Shown here piece by piece: positions 53,364 to 61,372 of a stretch of DNA of 64,000 bases. How positions within the stretch are numbered: the stretch's first letter is position 1; the number at the start of each line of letters is the position of its first letter. Origin of the DNA: Acidovorax sp. sic0104. GTDB lineage: Bacteria > Pseudomonadota > Gammaproteobacteria > Burkholderiales > Burkholderiaceae_C. The notes under the pieces are model-generated. The model had not been told where the DNA came from. It made no database searches and saw only the letters and a program-made list of their open reading frames with translations. The stretch lies in contig NZ_JAHUWH010000009.1 in assembly GCF_019219095.1 (NCBI RefSeq), forward strand, positions 62,001 to 126,000, given 5' to 3'. Position numbers and translations under genes: made by a program.

Positions 53364-53911
53364 GCCACCGGCTGCGCCTGCAGCAGTGATTGCAGCCAGC
53401 CATGGCCTTCATCCCAGTGGGCGAGGCCCGACTCGGCATTGATGTGGCCGCGTTCGCCATAGTCCACGAACCGTGCACCCCAGGCCTGCGCCAGGCCCTG
53501 GGCCCGCTCCAGGCTGCAGTAGGGGTCGCTGCGGCTGCCCACTAGCAGGGCCGGAAACGGCAGCGGCTCGCGCGCGATGGGCGTCCAGCCGTGGATCTGC
53601 GCGGCCAGGTCCGGCCGCTCCACATCGCCCGGTGCCACCAGCAGCGCGCCGCGCACGCGGTGGGCGTTGGTGGAATGCGCGGCCCACCAGGCGGTAAGGA
53701 TGCAGCCCAGGCTGTGCGCCACCAGCACCACGGGGCCGTCGGCATCGACCACGGTCTCCTCCAGCCGGGCCGACCAGTCGCCGCGCAGCGGGCGCATCCA
53801 GTCGTGCTGCTCCACGCGGTGGTAGCCGTGGCGGCTCTCCCACAGGCTTTGCCAGTGGCCGGGGCCGGAGTTCTGCCAACCGGGCAGCAGCAGCACATTA
53901 GAGGGCTTCAT
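53360..53911 (-). CDS. RBBP9/YdeN-type serine hydrolase
   Basis: A 183-residue alpha/beta hydrolase of the RBBP9 family: NVLLLPGWQNSGPGHWQSLWE, nucleophile VLVAHSLGCILTAWW, LLVGSRSDPYCSLERA (acid) and GHINAESGLAHWDEGH (His). The start is MKPSN at 53911; an alternative ATG at 53926 lies wholly in a family A repeat (MNLIAM). The repeat thus forms the leader of this gene and the tail of parA. Small RBBP9 proteins have roles in peptide or ester cleavage that are not well defined. Confidence 0.87.
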   Translation of the reverse strand: MKPSNVLLLPGWQNSGPGHWQSLWESRHGYHRVEQHDWMRPLRGDWSARLEETVVDADGPVVLVAHSLGCILTAWWAAHSTNAHRVRGALLVAPGDVERPDLAAQIHGWTPIAREPLPFPALLVGSRSDPYCSLERAQGLAQAWGARFVDYGERGHINAESGLAHWDEGHGWLQSLLQAQPVA

Positions 53912-53965
53912 TGCTATTAAATTCATAGCTTCAAGCGCTTTCCTATCAAGCGCCAGAGGCCATTT
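53909..53965. repeat. Family A repeat, copy 6, bridging parA and the hydrolase gene
   Basis: CATTGCTATTAAATTCATAGC hairpin, then TTCAAGCGCTTTCCTATCAAG and CGCCAGAGGCCATTTT. Read on the minus strand it encodes the last parA residues (MASGA), the parA stop TGA (53948-53946), and the alternative start MNLIAMK of the hydrolase gene. Confidence 0.8.
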
Positions 53966-54758
53966 TGTCCATGCTTGCGGTGGCTGCGGACATGCTCTGC
54001 ACGCGCTCGACCATCTCCTGCGCGAACTCCACGAACGCATGGCTGCCCTTGGCGGCCGGGTCGAACACCACGCCCGGCAGCCCGTAGCTGGGGGCCTCTG
54101 CGAGCCGCACATTGCGCGGGATCACGCTGTTGAACACCTTGTCGCCAAAATGCCCCTTGAGCTGGTCGCTGACCTGCTGCTGCAGCGTGATGCGCGGGTC
54201 GAACATCACGCGCAGCAGGCCGATGATCTGCAGGTCGGCGTTGAGGTTGGCGTGCACCTGCTTGATGGTGTTGACCAGATCGGTCAGGCCTTCGAGGGCG
54301 AAGTACTCGCACTGCATGGGCACGATCACGCCGTGCGCGCTGCACAGTCCGTTGAGCGTGAGCATGGAGAGCGAGGGCGGGCAATCGATGAGCACGAAGT
54401 CGAAGTCCGCATCGGCCTCGGCCAACGCGGCCTTCAGGCGCTTTTCGCGGTGCTCCAGCGTGACAAGTTCCACCTCGGCCCCGGCCAGCTCGCGGTTGGC
54501 GCCCAGCACCCAGTAGCCGCATTTGTCCGACAGCACGGCCGCTTCTTTCACCGAAGCGGATTCGAGCAGTACGTCGTAGACCGTGAGCTCCAGGCTGCGC
54601 TTGTCCACGCCCGAGCCCATGGTGGCATTGCCCTGAGGGTCCAGGTCGACCATGAGCACCCGCTGCCCGATCTTGGCCAGCCCGGCGGCAAGGTTGACGG
54701 TGGTGGTGGTCTTGCCGACCCCCCCCTTCTGGTTGGCAACGCAAAAGATCTTGGCCAT
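53946..54758 (-). CDS. parA: Chromosome-partitioning ATPase ParA/Soj
   Basis: A 270-residue Walker-type ATPase. Deviant Walker A KGGVGKTT at 11-18, VLMVDLDPQGNATMG, FVLIDCPPSLSMLTLN, IGLLRVMFDPRITLQQQV. Start at 54758. The final residues (SMDKMASGA) are encoded by the left part of a family A repeat, which also supplies the stop; related ParA proteins would be expected to end differently. It lies 23 bp after the LysE gene and 34 bp before the hydrolase gene in the same direction. Confidence 0.96.
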   Translation of the reverse strand: MAKIFCVANQKGGVGKTTTTVNLAAGLAKIGQRVLMVDLDPQGNATMGSGVDKRSLELTVYDVLLESASVKEAAVLSDKCGYWVLGANRELAGAEVELVTLEHREKRLKAALAEADADFDFVLIDCPPSLSMLTLNGLCSAHGVIVPMQCEYFALEGLTDLVNTIKQVHANLNADLQIIGLLRVMFDPRITLQQQVSDQLKGHFGDKVFNSVIPRNVRLAEAPSYGLPGVVFDPAAKGSHAFVEFAQEMVERVQSMSAATASMDKMASGA

Positions 54759-54781
54759 GTGGGTGCAGCAGTCCGTGGGTT

Positions 54782-55396
54782 TTACTTGGAGATGGCCAGC
54801 TTGATGCCGAAACCGATGAGGAAGACGCCTGCGGTCTTTTCCAGCACGCGGCCGATGCGGGGATTGGCGCGCATGCGCTCGGCCAGGAAGTGCGTGAGCA
54901 GCACGGCGATCAGGCCGTAGGCGAAAGTCAGCGCGGCCACGGTGGCCGCCATCACGCCGAAGGTCAACATGCCCTGGTGGCGTGCCGGATCGACGAACAA
55001 GGGAAAGAACGCCATGTAGAACACGATGGCCTTGGGGTTGAGCAGGGTGATCAGCGCCGCCTGCTTGAAGTAGTGGCGTGGCTCGATGTTCAGCACCGGG
55101 GCATCGCCCGGCTTGGCCGTGAGCATCTTGAACCCCAGCCACGCAAGGTAAGCCGCACCCAGCCACTGCACCGCATGAAACGCTGTGGGGTAGGTGGCCA
55201 GCAGCGTGGCCACACCAGCCACTGCCGCCCACATGAGGACTTGGTCACCTGCAATCACCCCCATGGTGGCGGCAAGGCCACCGCGCACGCCGCCTTTGCT
55301 GGTGGAGGTGATCAGCGCCAGATTGCCGGGGCCGGGAATGGCCAGGAACAACACGATGGCCGCGACAAAGGCGCCGTAGTCTGCGATGCCGAACAT
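54782..55396 (-). CDS. LysE family amino-acid exporter
   Basis: A 204-residue translocator with about six helices: YGAFVAAIVLFLAIPGPGNLALITSTSKGG (family signature PGPGNL), GVIAGDQVLMWAAVAGVATLL, KQAALITLLNPKAIVFYMAFFPLFV (NPKA motif), VLEKTAGVFLIGFGIKLAISK. Start at 55396, GGGGGAG upstream. It probably exports an amino acid; the gene lies between rsmG and parA, an order typical of the Comamonadaceae. Confidence 0.92.
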   Translation of the reverse strand: MFGIADYGAFVAAIVLFLAIPGPGNLALITSTSKGGVRGGLAATMGVIAGDQVLMWAAVAGVATLLATYPTAFHAVQWLGAAYLAWLGFKMLTAKPGDAPVLNIEPRHYFKQAALITLLNPKAIVFYMAFFPLFVDPARHQGMLTFGVMAATVAALTFAYGLIAVLLTHFLAERMRANPRIGRVLEKTAGVFLIGFGIKLAISK

Positions 55397-55517
55397 GGAT
55401 GGTTTCTCCCCCGGTGCTGGAAGGCGCGCGGTATGCACACCCAAGATGAGCAGCCGAGTTTAAGCGACCACCCCGCCCCGCCCTCGCTTTGCATCACGAA
55501 GGGCGGCCCAAAAAAGC

Positions 55518-56207
55518 TCAGGCAGGCTTCATCCAGACGATGCAGCGCTCGGCATCAAGGCACGGCACGGCGAGCTGTTCCACGTGAAACACCGAAACAT
55601 TCGCGGGCAAGGCTGCGATTTCGTCGTCGGGATGCTTGCCCTTCATCGCCAGCCACACGCCGTGTTCCGCAGCCAGCGCACCCCTCGACCAAGTGACAAA
55701 GTCTTGCAGCGAGGCAAATGCACGACAGCTGATGATGTCGAACGGCGTGCTCAAGGTCTCCACCCGGGCGTGCACGCCGTGCAGATTGCGCAGCTTCAAG
55801 GCCACGGCAGCCTGCTGTATGAAAGCGGCCTTCTTGCCCACTGTGTCCACGCAGCTCACATCCACATCGGGGCAGCACACGGCGAACACCACGCCGGGCA
55901 GCCCCCCTCCGGACCCCACATCCAGCAACCGCACTCCTGCGGGCACCCTGCCTTGTGCCTGCAAACCGGCGGCGTGCCGGCGCAAGGGAGCGACGGCCGC
56001 CAGGCTGTCGAGCAGATGGTGCGTCATCATCTCCTGCGGGTCGCGCACGGACGTCAGGTTGTAGACCTTGTTCCACTTTTGCAGCAGCGCCAGGAAATCC
56101 ATCAACTGGGTGAGCTGGGCATCGCTCAGGCCCAGCTCCAGAGCCTCGGCACCCGCCTGCAGCTGCAGGCGCAACGAATCTTGCGAACTGTTCAGAGACA
56201 TCGTCAT
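55518..56207 (-). CDS. rsmG: 16S rRNA (guanine527-N7)-methyltransferase RsmG
   Basis: A 229-residue SAM methyltransferase. Motifs: [33 protein letters not shown] site [29 protein letters not shown] and [14 protein letters not shown]. The start overlaps the mnmG stop by 4 bp. A parS-like sequence (TGTTCCACGTGAAACA, 55576-55591) is part of the coding sequence, read as FHVEQ. Confidence 0.96.
   Translation of the reverse strand: MTMSLNSSQDSLRLQLQAGAEALELGLSDAQLTQLMDFLALLQKWNKVYNLTSVRDPQEMMTHHLLDSLAAVAPLRRHAAGLQAQGRVPAGVRLLDVGSGGGLPGVVFAVCCPDVDVSCVDTVGKKAAFIQQAAVALKLRNLHGVHARVETLSTPFDIISCRAFASLQDFVTWSRGALAAEHGVWLAMKGKHPDDEIAALPANVSVFHVEQLAVPCLDAERCIVWMKPA
55576..55591. promoter_or_regulatory. 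parS-like site 1 (in rsmG)
   Basis: TGTTCCACGTGAAACA, one mismatch to TGTTTCACGTGAAACA. Confidence 0.85.
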
Positions 56208-58192
56208 GCTGCGACTTCGCCCTGAGCCTTGGCGGGTGCGGTGTTGAAGTCCTTGAACCCACCCCTCTTCAGGTGCACCATGAGCAGCGAGATCGACGCG
56301 GGCGTGATCCCGGTAATGCGCGAGGCGTGGCCCAGGGTCTCGGGGCGGTGGCGGCTGAGCACCTGGCGGGCCTCAATACTCAGGGCCGTGACCTGCATGT
56401 AGTCCAGATCCGGCGGCAGTCGCAGCTTCTCGAAATGTGCAGCCCGCTCCACCTCGTCCTTCTGGCGGTTGATGTACCCGGCGTACTTGGCGGCGATCTC
56501 GACCTGCTCCAGCACCGCATCGGTCTGCTCTCCGATCGTTTCACGTGAAACATCGCCAGACTTGTACTTGCCGCCGTCCATGGACATGAGGTCGGAGTAG
56601 CTCACATCGGGCCGGCGCAGCAGCTCGAAGAGGTTGTACTCGTGCTCGATGCTCTTGCCCAGCACGCGCTCGGATTCTGCCGCAGGCAGATTGCGGGGAT
56701 TCACCCAGGTGGCCTTGAGGCGCTCTGTTTCACGTGAAACAGCATCGCGCTTGCGGCTGAAGGACTCCCAACGTGCGTCGTCCACCAAGCCCATGCGCCG
56801 CCCTGCTTCCGTCAGGCGCATGTCCGCGTTGTCCTCCCGCAGCTGCAGGCGGAATTCGGCGCGGCTGGTGAACATGCGGTACGGCTCGGTCACGCCCTTG
56901 GTGATGAGGTCGTCCACCAACACGCCCAGGTAGGCCTCATCGCGGCCCGGCAGCCACGGCGCATCACCCCGGCATTGCAGCGCCGCGTTGATGCCCGCGA
57001 ACAAGCCCTGGGCCGCCGCCTCTTCATAGCCGGTGGTGCCGTTGATCTGGCCGGCGAAGAACAGGCCCTGTATCTGCCGCGTCTCGAAGCTGCTCTTGAG
57101 CGAACGCGGGTCGAAATAGTCGTACTCGATGGCGTAGCCGGGGCGCAGAATGTGCGCGTTCTCCAGGCCGCGCATGCTGCGCACCAGGTCGTACTGAATG
57201 TCGAACGGCAGGCTGGTGCTGATGCCGTTCGGGTAGTACTCGTGTGTGGTCAGGCCTTCGGGCTCCAGGAAGATCTGGTGGCTGTCCTTGTCTGCAAAGC
57301 GGTTGATCTTGTCTTCCACACTGGGGCAGTAGCGCGGGCCCACGCCCTCGATCTTGCCGGTGAACATGGGGCTGCGGTCAAAGCCGCTGCGGATGATCTC
57401 GTGCGTGCGCTCGTTGGTGTGGGTGATCCAGCACGGCATCTGGCGGGGGTGCATCGCGGCACCGCCATGCGCATGCGCCATGAAGCTGAACACGGGCACG
57501 GTGCCCTCGTTCACGCCACCGGGCATGCCGTCGCCGGGCTGTTCCTCACACTGCGAAAAGTCGATGCTGCGCCCGTCGATGCGCGGCGGCGTGCCGGTCT
57601 TCAGGCGGCCTTGCGGCAATTTCAGTTCCTTGAGCCGGGCCGAGAGCGACACGGCGGGCGGGTCCCCTGCCCGGCCGGCCGCGTAGTTGTTCAGGCCCAC
57701 ATGGATCTTGCCGTCCAGGAAGGTGCCCGCAGTCAGCACCACCGTGCGCGAGCGAAACCGGATGCCCACCTGCGTGACGGCGCCCACCACGCGGTCGCCC
57801 TCGACCATCAGGTCATCCACCGCCTGCTGAAAGAGCCACAGGTTGGGCTGGTTCTCCAGCATGCGGCGGATCGCGGCCTTGTACAGGATGCGGTCGGCCT
57901 GCGCCCGGGTGGCCCGCACGGCCGGGCCCTTGGAGCTGTTGAGGATGCGGAACTGGATACCGCCTTCGTCCGTGGCCAGGGCCATGGCGCCGCCCAGCGC
58001 ATCCACCTCTTTCACCAGGTGCCCCTTGCCGATGCCGCCGATGCTGGGATTGCAGCTCATCTGGCCCAGCGTCTCGATGTTGTGGCTGAGCAGCAGCGTC
58101 TTGCTGCCCATGCGGGCAGCAGCCAGCGCGGCTTCGGTGCCTGCATGGCCACCGCCGACAACGATCACATCAAATTCCTGGGGGTACAACAT
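56204..58192 (-). CDS. mnmG: tRNA uridine-5-carboxymethylaminomethyl modification enzyme MnmG
   Basis: A 662-residue FAD protein that, with MnmE, modifies wobble uridine in tRNA. FAD motif [10 protein letters not shown] at 13-22, [88 protein letters not shown]. Start at 58192; the longer frame is leader. Two parS sites lie in its coding sequence, each read as VSRET (residues near 490 and 553). Confidence 0.97.
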   Translation of the reverse strand: MLYPQEFDVIVVGGGHAGTEAALAAARMGSKTLLLSHNIETLGQMSCNPSIGGIGKGHLVKEVDALGGAMALATDEGGIQFRILNSSKGPAVRATRAQADRILYKAAIRRMLENQPNLWLFQQAVDDLMVEGDRVVGAVTQVGIRFRSRTVVLTAGTFLDGKIHVGLNNYAAGRAGDPPAVSLSARLKELKLPQGRLKTGTPPRIDGRSIDFSQCEEQPGDGMPGGVNEGTVPVFSFMAHAHGGAAMHPRQMPCWITHTNERTHEIIRSGFDRSPMFTGKIEGVGPRYCPSVEDKINRFADKDSHQIFLEPEGLTTHEYYPNGISTSLPFDIQYDLVRSMRGLENAHILRPGYAIEYDYFDPRSLKSSFETRQIQGLFFAGQINGTTGYEEAAAQGLFAGINAALQCRGDAPWLPGRDEAYLGVLVDDLITKGVTEPYRMFTSRAEFRLQLREDNADMRLTEAGRRMGLVDDARWESFSRKRDAVSRETERLKATWVNPRNLPAAESERVLGKSIEHEYNLFELLRRPDVSYSDLMSMDGGKYKSGDVSRETIGEQTDAVLEQVEIAAKYAGYINRQKDEVERAAHFEKLRLPPDLDYMQVTALSIEARQVLSRHRPETLGHASRITGITPASISLLMVHLKRGGFKDFNTAPAKAQGEVAA
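56537..56552. promoter_or_regulatory. parS-like site 2 (in mnmG)
   Basis: CGTTTCACGTGAAACA, one mismatch (first base) to the consensus. Confidence 0.85.
56726..56741. promoter_or_regulatory. parS site 3 (in mnmG), perfect
   Basis: TGTTTCACGTGAAACA, a perfect match to the bacterial parS consensus. It is 174 bp from site 2. Confidence 0.92.
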
Positions 58193-58613
58193 GGGACAAC
58201 TCCGGGGCCCCGGCGGGCCCGACAATGACAAATCCGAGGGTGGTGCGGACTGGAAAGACCGGCCTACCGAACCTCGGCCCCGTGTCAGCGGCCCGGGCCC
58301 TGCGGCCCCGGCTTTTGGCGGGTAACCCACGATTTTCCCACTTTGCGCAGGCCGTGTCTGTTTCCACGCCCCTCACCCTGTTTCGGACTCAGTTGCTGGG
58401 CCCGCCACCAGCGCACCCAAGCGCAAGGGTCTTGAGGCCCGCAGGTCTCTTCGTGAGTGACCTCCCTGCCGCGCCTCATCCTCCACACTCCATCGCACCA
58501 CGGATAGCGTTTCACGTGGAACATATCGAACCCGGACCGGTGCGCTCGCGAGCCCGGTCCGCCCGTGTCTTGCAGGATTCCTGTCGCCCGCCTGTGCTCC
58601 AATCGCAGGCACC
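58193..58613. other. 421-bp gap between mnmG and the FMN reductase gene
   Basis: No gene seen. Holds the divergent promoters, a parS-like site at 58508-58523, and an 8-bp-arm hairpin CGGACCGG-N13-CCGGTCCG at 58533-58561 in the leader of the reductase gene. I find no DnaA-box cluster, so this is not obviously the replication origin. Confidence 0.5.
58508..58523. promoter_or_regulatory. parS-like site 4 (intergenic, weaker)
   Basis: CGTTTCACGTGGAACA, two mismatches to the parS consensus. Confidence 0.65.
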
Positions 58614-59222
58614 ATGCCTCCAACCACTCCTTCCCTTCTCGTCTTCGCCGGCAGCACCCGCCAGCAGTCGTTCAACCGCAAGCTGGCCCACGCCACCGCC
58701 GCCATCGCGCGGGACGCCGGAGCCAGCGTCACACTGCTCGAGCTGTCGGACTTCGATATCCCTCTGTACAACGCCGACCTCGAAGCCCAGGGCACACCGG
58801 CCGACGTGATCCGGCTCAAGGAGATCCTGTGGCGGCACCCCGCCTGGGTGATCTGCTCGCCCGAGTACAACGGCAGCTACACCGCCCTGCTCAAGAACAC
58901 CATCGACTGGGCATCCAGCCCCGTCAAGGGCGACCCCGATTGGGAGGACGGCGGCAAGTCCTTCCGCGGCAAGGTAGTGGGCATGCTCAGCGCCTCGCCC
59001 GGCGCCCTGGGCGGCCTGCGCTCGCAAAGCCACCTGGCCCCGCTGCTCATCAACGCCGAATGCTGGCTCGCGCCCAAAGCCTTTGCCCTGGGCTCTGCCG
59101 CAAGCGCGTTCGACGAAGCCGGCGCGCTGGTCCATCCAGCCCACCGCGACCGTGTGCGCGCCGTGGTGGACCAGGTGCTGTGGGCCTCTGCCCGGCTGCA
59201 CCCCGAAAGCGCCGCTGCCTGA
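58614..59222 (+). CDS. NADPH-dependent FMN reductase (ChrR/YieF-like)
   Basis: A 202-residue flavodoxin-fold reductase: [23 protein letters not shown] (FMN phosphate site GSTRxxSxN), [32 protein letters not shown] (family signature) and [19 protein letters not shown]. Members reduce quinones, azo dyes or chromate with NAD(P)H. The start ATG at 58614 follows a short leader with a hairpin. It is divergent from mnmG. Confidence 0.92.
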   Translation: MPPTTPSLLVFAGSTRQQSFNRKLAHATAAIARDAGASVTLLELSDFDIPLYNADLEAQGTPADVIRLKEILWRHPAWVICSPEYNGSYTALLKNTIDWASSPVKGDPDWEDGGKSFRGKVVGMLSASPGALGGLRSQSHLAPLLINAECWLAPKAFALGSAASAFDEAGALVHPAHRDRVRAVVDQVLWASARLHPESAAA

Positions 59223-59274
59223 CGCCGCGCCAGGCACAAAATCAGCCCCTGCCGCGCTCTGTACAAACGCCAAC

Positions 59275-59293
59275 AGCTATACAAACCATAGCT
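59275..59293. repeat. Family A repeat, partial copy 7
   Basis: AGCTATACAAACCATAGCT, only the small hairpin half of the element, seven bases before the start of the cysteine-cluster gene. A further fragment (AGCTATCAAATCAGGAGCGC) lies at about 59660-59680. Confidence 0.5.
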
Positions 59294-59299
59294 AATCCT

Positions 59300-59575
59300 A
59301 TGGATTGCCGCCCCGGCTGCGGCGCTTGCTGCACCGCACCTTCCATCAGCTCCGCCATCCCGGGCATGCCGCTGGGCAAGCCCGCCGGAGTGCGGTGCGT
59401 CCAGTTGGGCGCAGACGAGCGCTGCCTCATCTTCGGTCGCCCCGAGCGCCCCGCCGTGTGCGGCGGACTCATGCCGTCCGCAGAGATGTGCGGCACCAGC
59501 ACCACATCGGCCTTCATGTACCTGGAGCGCTTGGAGCGGCTGACCCAGCCACACACGGCTGCGCCCCGGCCCTGA
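59300..59575 (+). CDS. YkgJ family cysteine-cluster protein
   Basis: A 91-residue protein with the zinc/iron-chelating Cys pattern of the YkgJ group: CRPGCGACC at residues 3-11, [22 protein letters not shown] and a late MCGTS. Start at 59300. Such proteins bind Zn or an Fe-S cluster and have no settled role. It stands 77 bp after the FMN reductase with a family A hairpin at its start. Confidence 0.85.
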   Translation: MDCRPGCGACCTAPSISSAIPGMPLGKPAGVRCVQLGADERCLIFGRPERPAVCGGLMPSAEMCGTSTTSAFMYLERLERLTQPHTAAPRP

Positions 59576-59692
59576 ACCGCCAACGAGCCTCCCGCCGGCA
59601 CCACAGGGCCAAGAATCTGATTCAAAACAGCCTCTCCCGCTTAGCTGGCTTACGTCAGTAGCTATCAAATCAGGAGCGCAAACCATCCCAGC

Positions 59693-59719
59693 TGTCACAC
59701 ACCGGCAGTCTCCCCCGTC
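59693..59719 (+). promoter_or_regulatory. ECF41 promoter before the sigma gene
   Basis: TGTCACA (59693-59699), 16-bp spacer, CGTC (59716-59719). This is the published ECF41 target motif in exact form, 72 bp before the sigma-factor start, and implies autoregulation. Confidence 0.85.
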
Positions 59720-59790
59720 TGGCAGATATGGCCAGACAATGCGCAGCGGCGGTTGATCTGCTTCACCACCCACAGACCAGGCTCCAGCCC

Positions 59791-60699
59791 ATGACCTCCG
59801 AAGCCCCTCCAGCGGCCCCCAGCGCTCGCGTCGCAGACCCCTTCACCACCTTGCGTCCGCGCCTGTTCGGCATCGCCTACCGCATGCTCGGCGTGCGCGC
59901 CGATGCCGAGGATGTGCTGCAGGACGCCTGGCTGCGCTGGAGCCGCACCGACCCGGCCACCCTGCAATCGGCAGAGGCCTGGCTGGTGACGGTGGTCACG
60001 CGCCTGTCCATCGACCGGCTGCGCGCGCTCAAGGCCGAGCGCGAGGCCTATGTGGGCTGGTGGCTGCCCGAGCCGCTGGTGGAGCCGCTTGACGAGCGCA
60101 CGCCCGAATCCGCCGCCGAGCTGGCCGGCGAGCTGTCGGTGGCCTTCCTGTACGTGCTGGAGCGCCTGGGCCCCGAGGAGCGCGCCGCCTTCTTGCTGCG
60201 CCAGGTGTTCGACTACGACTATCCCGACATCGCCGCCCAACTGGGCAAGAGCGAGGCAGCCTGCCGCCAGATGGTGCACCGCGCGAGCGACCGCGTGCAG
60301 CAGGCACGCACCCGCTTCGAAGTGCCCCAGGGCGTGCACCACCAGCTGCTCACGCGCTTCATCGCCGCAGCCCACAGCGGCGAGCGCAAGGCCATCGAAG
60401 CCCTGCTGTCGCAGGACGCCATGCTCATCGGCGACGGCGGCGGCAAGGTGCAGTCGTTCCCGCACCCGCTGGTGGGCGCCTTCCGCATCGCCAACCTGTA
60501 CTGGGCGCAGTGGCGGCGCATGGCAGACCAGGTGGTCTACCGCCCGGTGCTGCTCAATGGCGAGCCTGGCCTGCTGCGCTACCTGCACGGCCGGCTCGAG
60601 TCGGCCCAGGCCATCGTGACCGACGGCGAGCGCATCGTCGCCATCTACGCCATTCGCAACCCCGACAAACTGACGGGCATCCCGCTCACGCTGGACTGA
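59791..60699 (+). CDS. ECF41-type sigma factor with SnoaL-like C-terminus
   Basis: A 302-residue extracytoplasmic-function sigma factor. Sigma2 (FGIAYRMLGVRADAEDVLQDAWLRW) and sigma4 (LLRQVFDYDYPDIAAQLGKSEAACRQMVHRASDRVQ) are followed by a SnoaL/NTF2-like domain of about 120 residues. The three ECF41 marks are present: WLPEP near residue 91, DGGGK near 216 and NPDKL near 290. In this group the C-terminal domain controls sigma activity in place of an anti-sigma factor. It has an ECF41-type promoter itself and one before the next gene. Start at 59791. Confidence 0.95.
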   Translation: MTSEAPPAAPSARVADPFTTLRPRLFGIAYRMLGVRADAEDVLQDAWLRWSRTDPATLQSAEAWLVTVVTRLSIDRLRALKAEREAYVGWWLPEPLVEPLDERTPESAAELAGELSVAFLYVLERLGPEERAAFLLRQVFDYDYPDIAAQLGKSEAACRQMVHRASDRVQQARTRFEVPQGVHHQLLTRFIAAAHSGERKAIEALLSQDAMLIGDGGGKVQSFPHPLVGAFRIANLYWAQWRRMADQVVYRPVLLNGEPGLLRYLHGRLESAQAIVTDGERIVAIYAIRNPDKLTGIPLTLD

Positions 60700-60743
60700 G
60701 ATCGTGTCCACGCTCCGACTGCGCAGAAAAATGCAGGCGGGGC

Positions 60744-60770
60744 TGTCACAACGCGGTGGCGCGCCGCGTC
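60744..60770 (+). promoter_or_regulatory. ECF41 promoter before the AhpD-like gene
   Basis: TGTCACA (60744-60750), 16-bp spacer, CGTC (60767-60770), 85 bp before the start of the carboxymuconolactone-decarboxylase-family gene. Same elements and spacing as the site before the sigma gene. Confidence 0.88.
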
Positions 60771-60854
60771 TTGAAGGGTATGGAAGGCGACGCAGGTGCC
60801 GAGCCTTCCAGACACGCATTGCCCACCAACCCTTCATCGCTCCAGGAGCTCTCC

Positions 60855-61319
60855 ATGTCCCAGCACACCGCCCGCCTGCCCTACCACCAGCTTTCGTCCA
60901 AGGCCTTCATGGGCCTGGTCAACGTGTCCGAAACCATCAAGAAGGGCGCCCTGGGCGCGCGCCTGGCAGAGCTCGTGTTCCTGCGCGTCTCGCAGATCAA
61001 CGGCTGCGCCTACTGCATGGACATGCACTGGAACTACCTTGTCAAGGACGGCATGGAGCCGCGCCATCTCAACGCCGTGGCCGGCTGGCGCGAAGCGCCT
61101 TTCTTCAGCGACCGCGAGCGCGCCGCCTTCCGCTGGGCCGAGATCATCACCGCCACGCCCCACAGCGACGCCAGCGATGAAGAATTCGCCAGACTCAAAA
61201 CCTTGTTCAACGACGCCGAGATCGCGGACCTGGGTTTTGCGATTGCCATCATCAATGCGTGGAACCTGCTCAATGCAGGCATGCGCAGCCCCATTCCGGC
61301 ACAAGCTGTGGGAGCCTGA
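60855..61319 (+). CDS. Carboxymuconolactone decarboxylase/AhpD family protein (ECF41 target)
   Basis: A 154-residue AhpD-fold protein with the redox motif CAYCMDMH near residue 50 and the family text LVNVSETIKKGALGARLAELVFLRVSQINGC and ERAAFRWAEIITATP. CAGGAG precedes the start at 60855. Carboxymuconolactone-decarboxylase, oxidoreductase or epimerase genes are the standard neighbours and direct targets of ECF41 sigma factors, and the ECF41-type promoter here supports this. It likely acts in alkylhydroperoxide or thiol chemistry; the signal is unknown. Confidence 0.93.
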   Translation: MSQHTARLPYHQLSSKAFMGLVNVSETIKKGALGARLAELVFLRVSQINGCAYCMDMHWNYLVKDGMEPRHLNAVAGWREAPFFSDRERAAFRWAEIITATPHSDASDEEFARLKTLFNDAEIADLGFAIAIINAWNLLNAGMRSPIPAQAVGA

Positions 61320-61372
61320 GGCAGGCCTTTCGACAGGCACGGCACGCACGATATGCGGCGGTCCTGTGCCAT

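Noticed and set aside
58193-58613. Replication origin near parS and mnmG
   Set aside because: No TTATCCACA-type DnaA boxes or AT-rich unwinding region are visible, and dnaA is not in the window.
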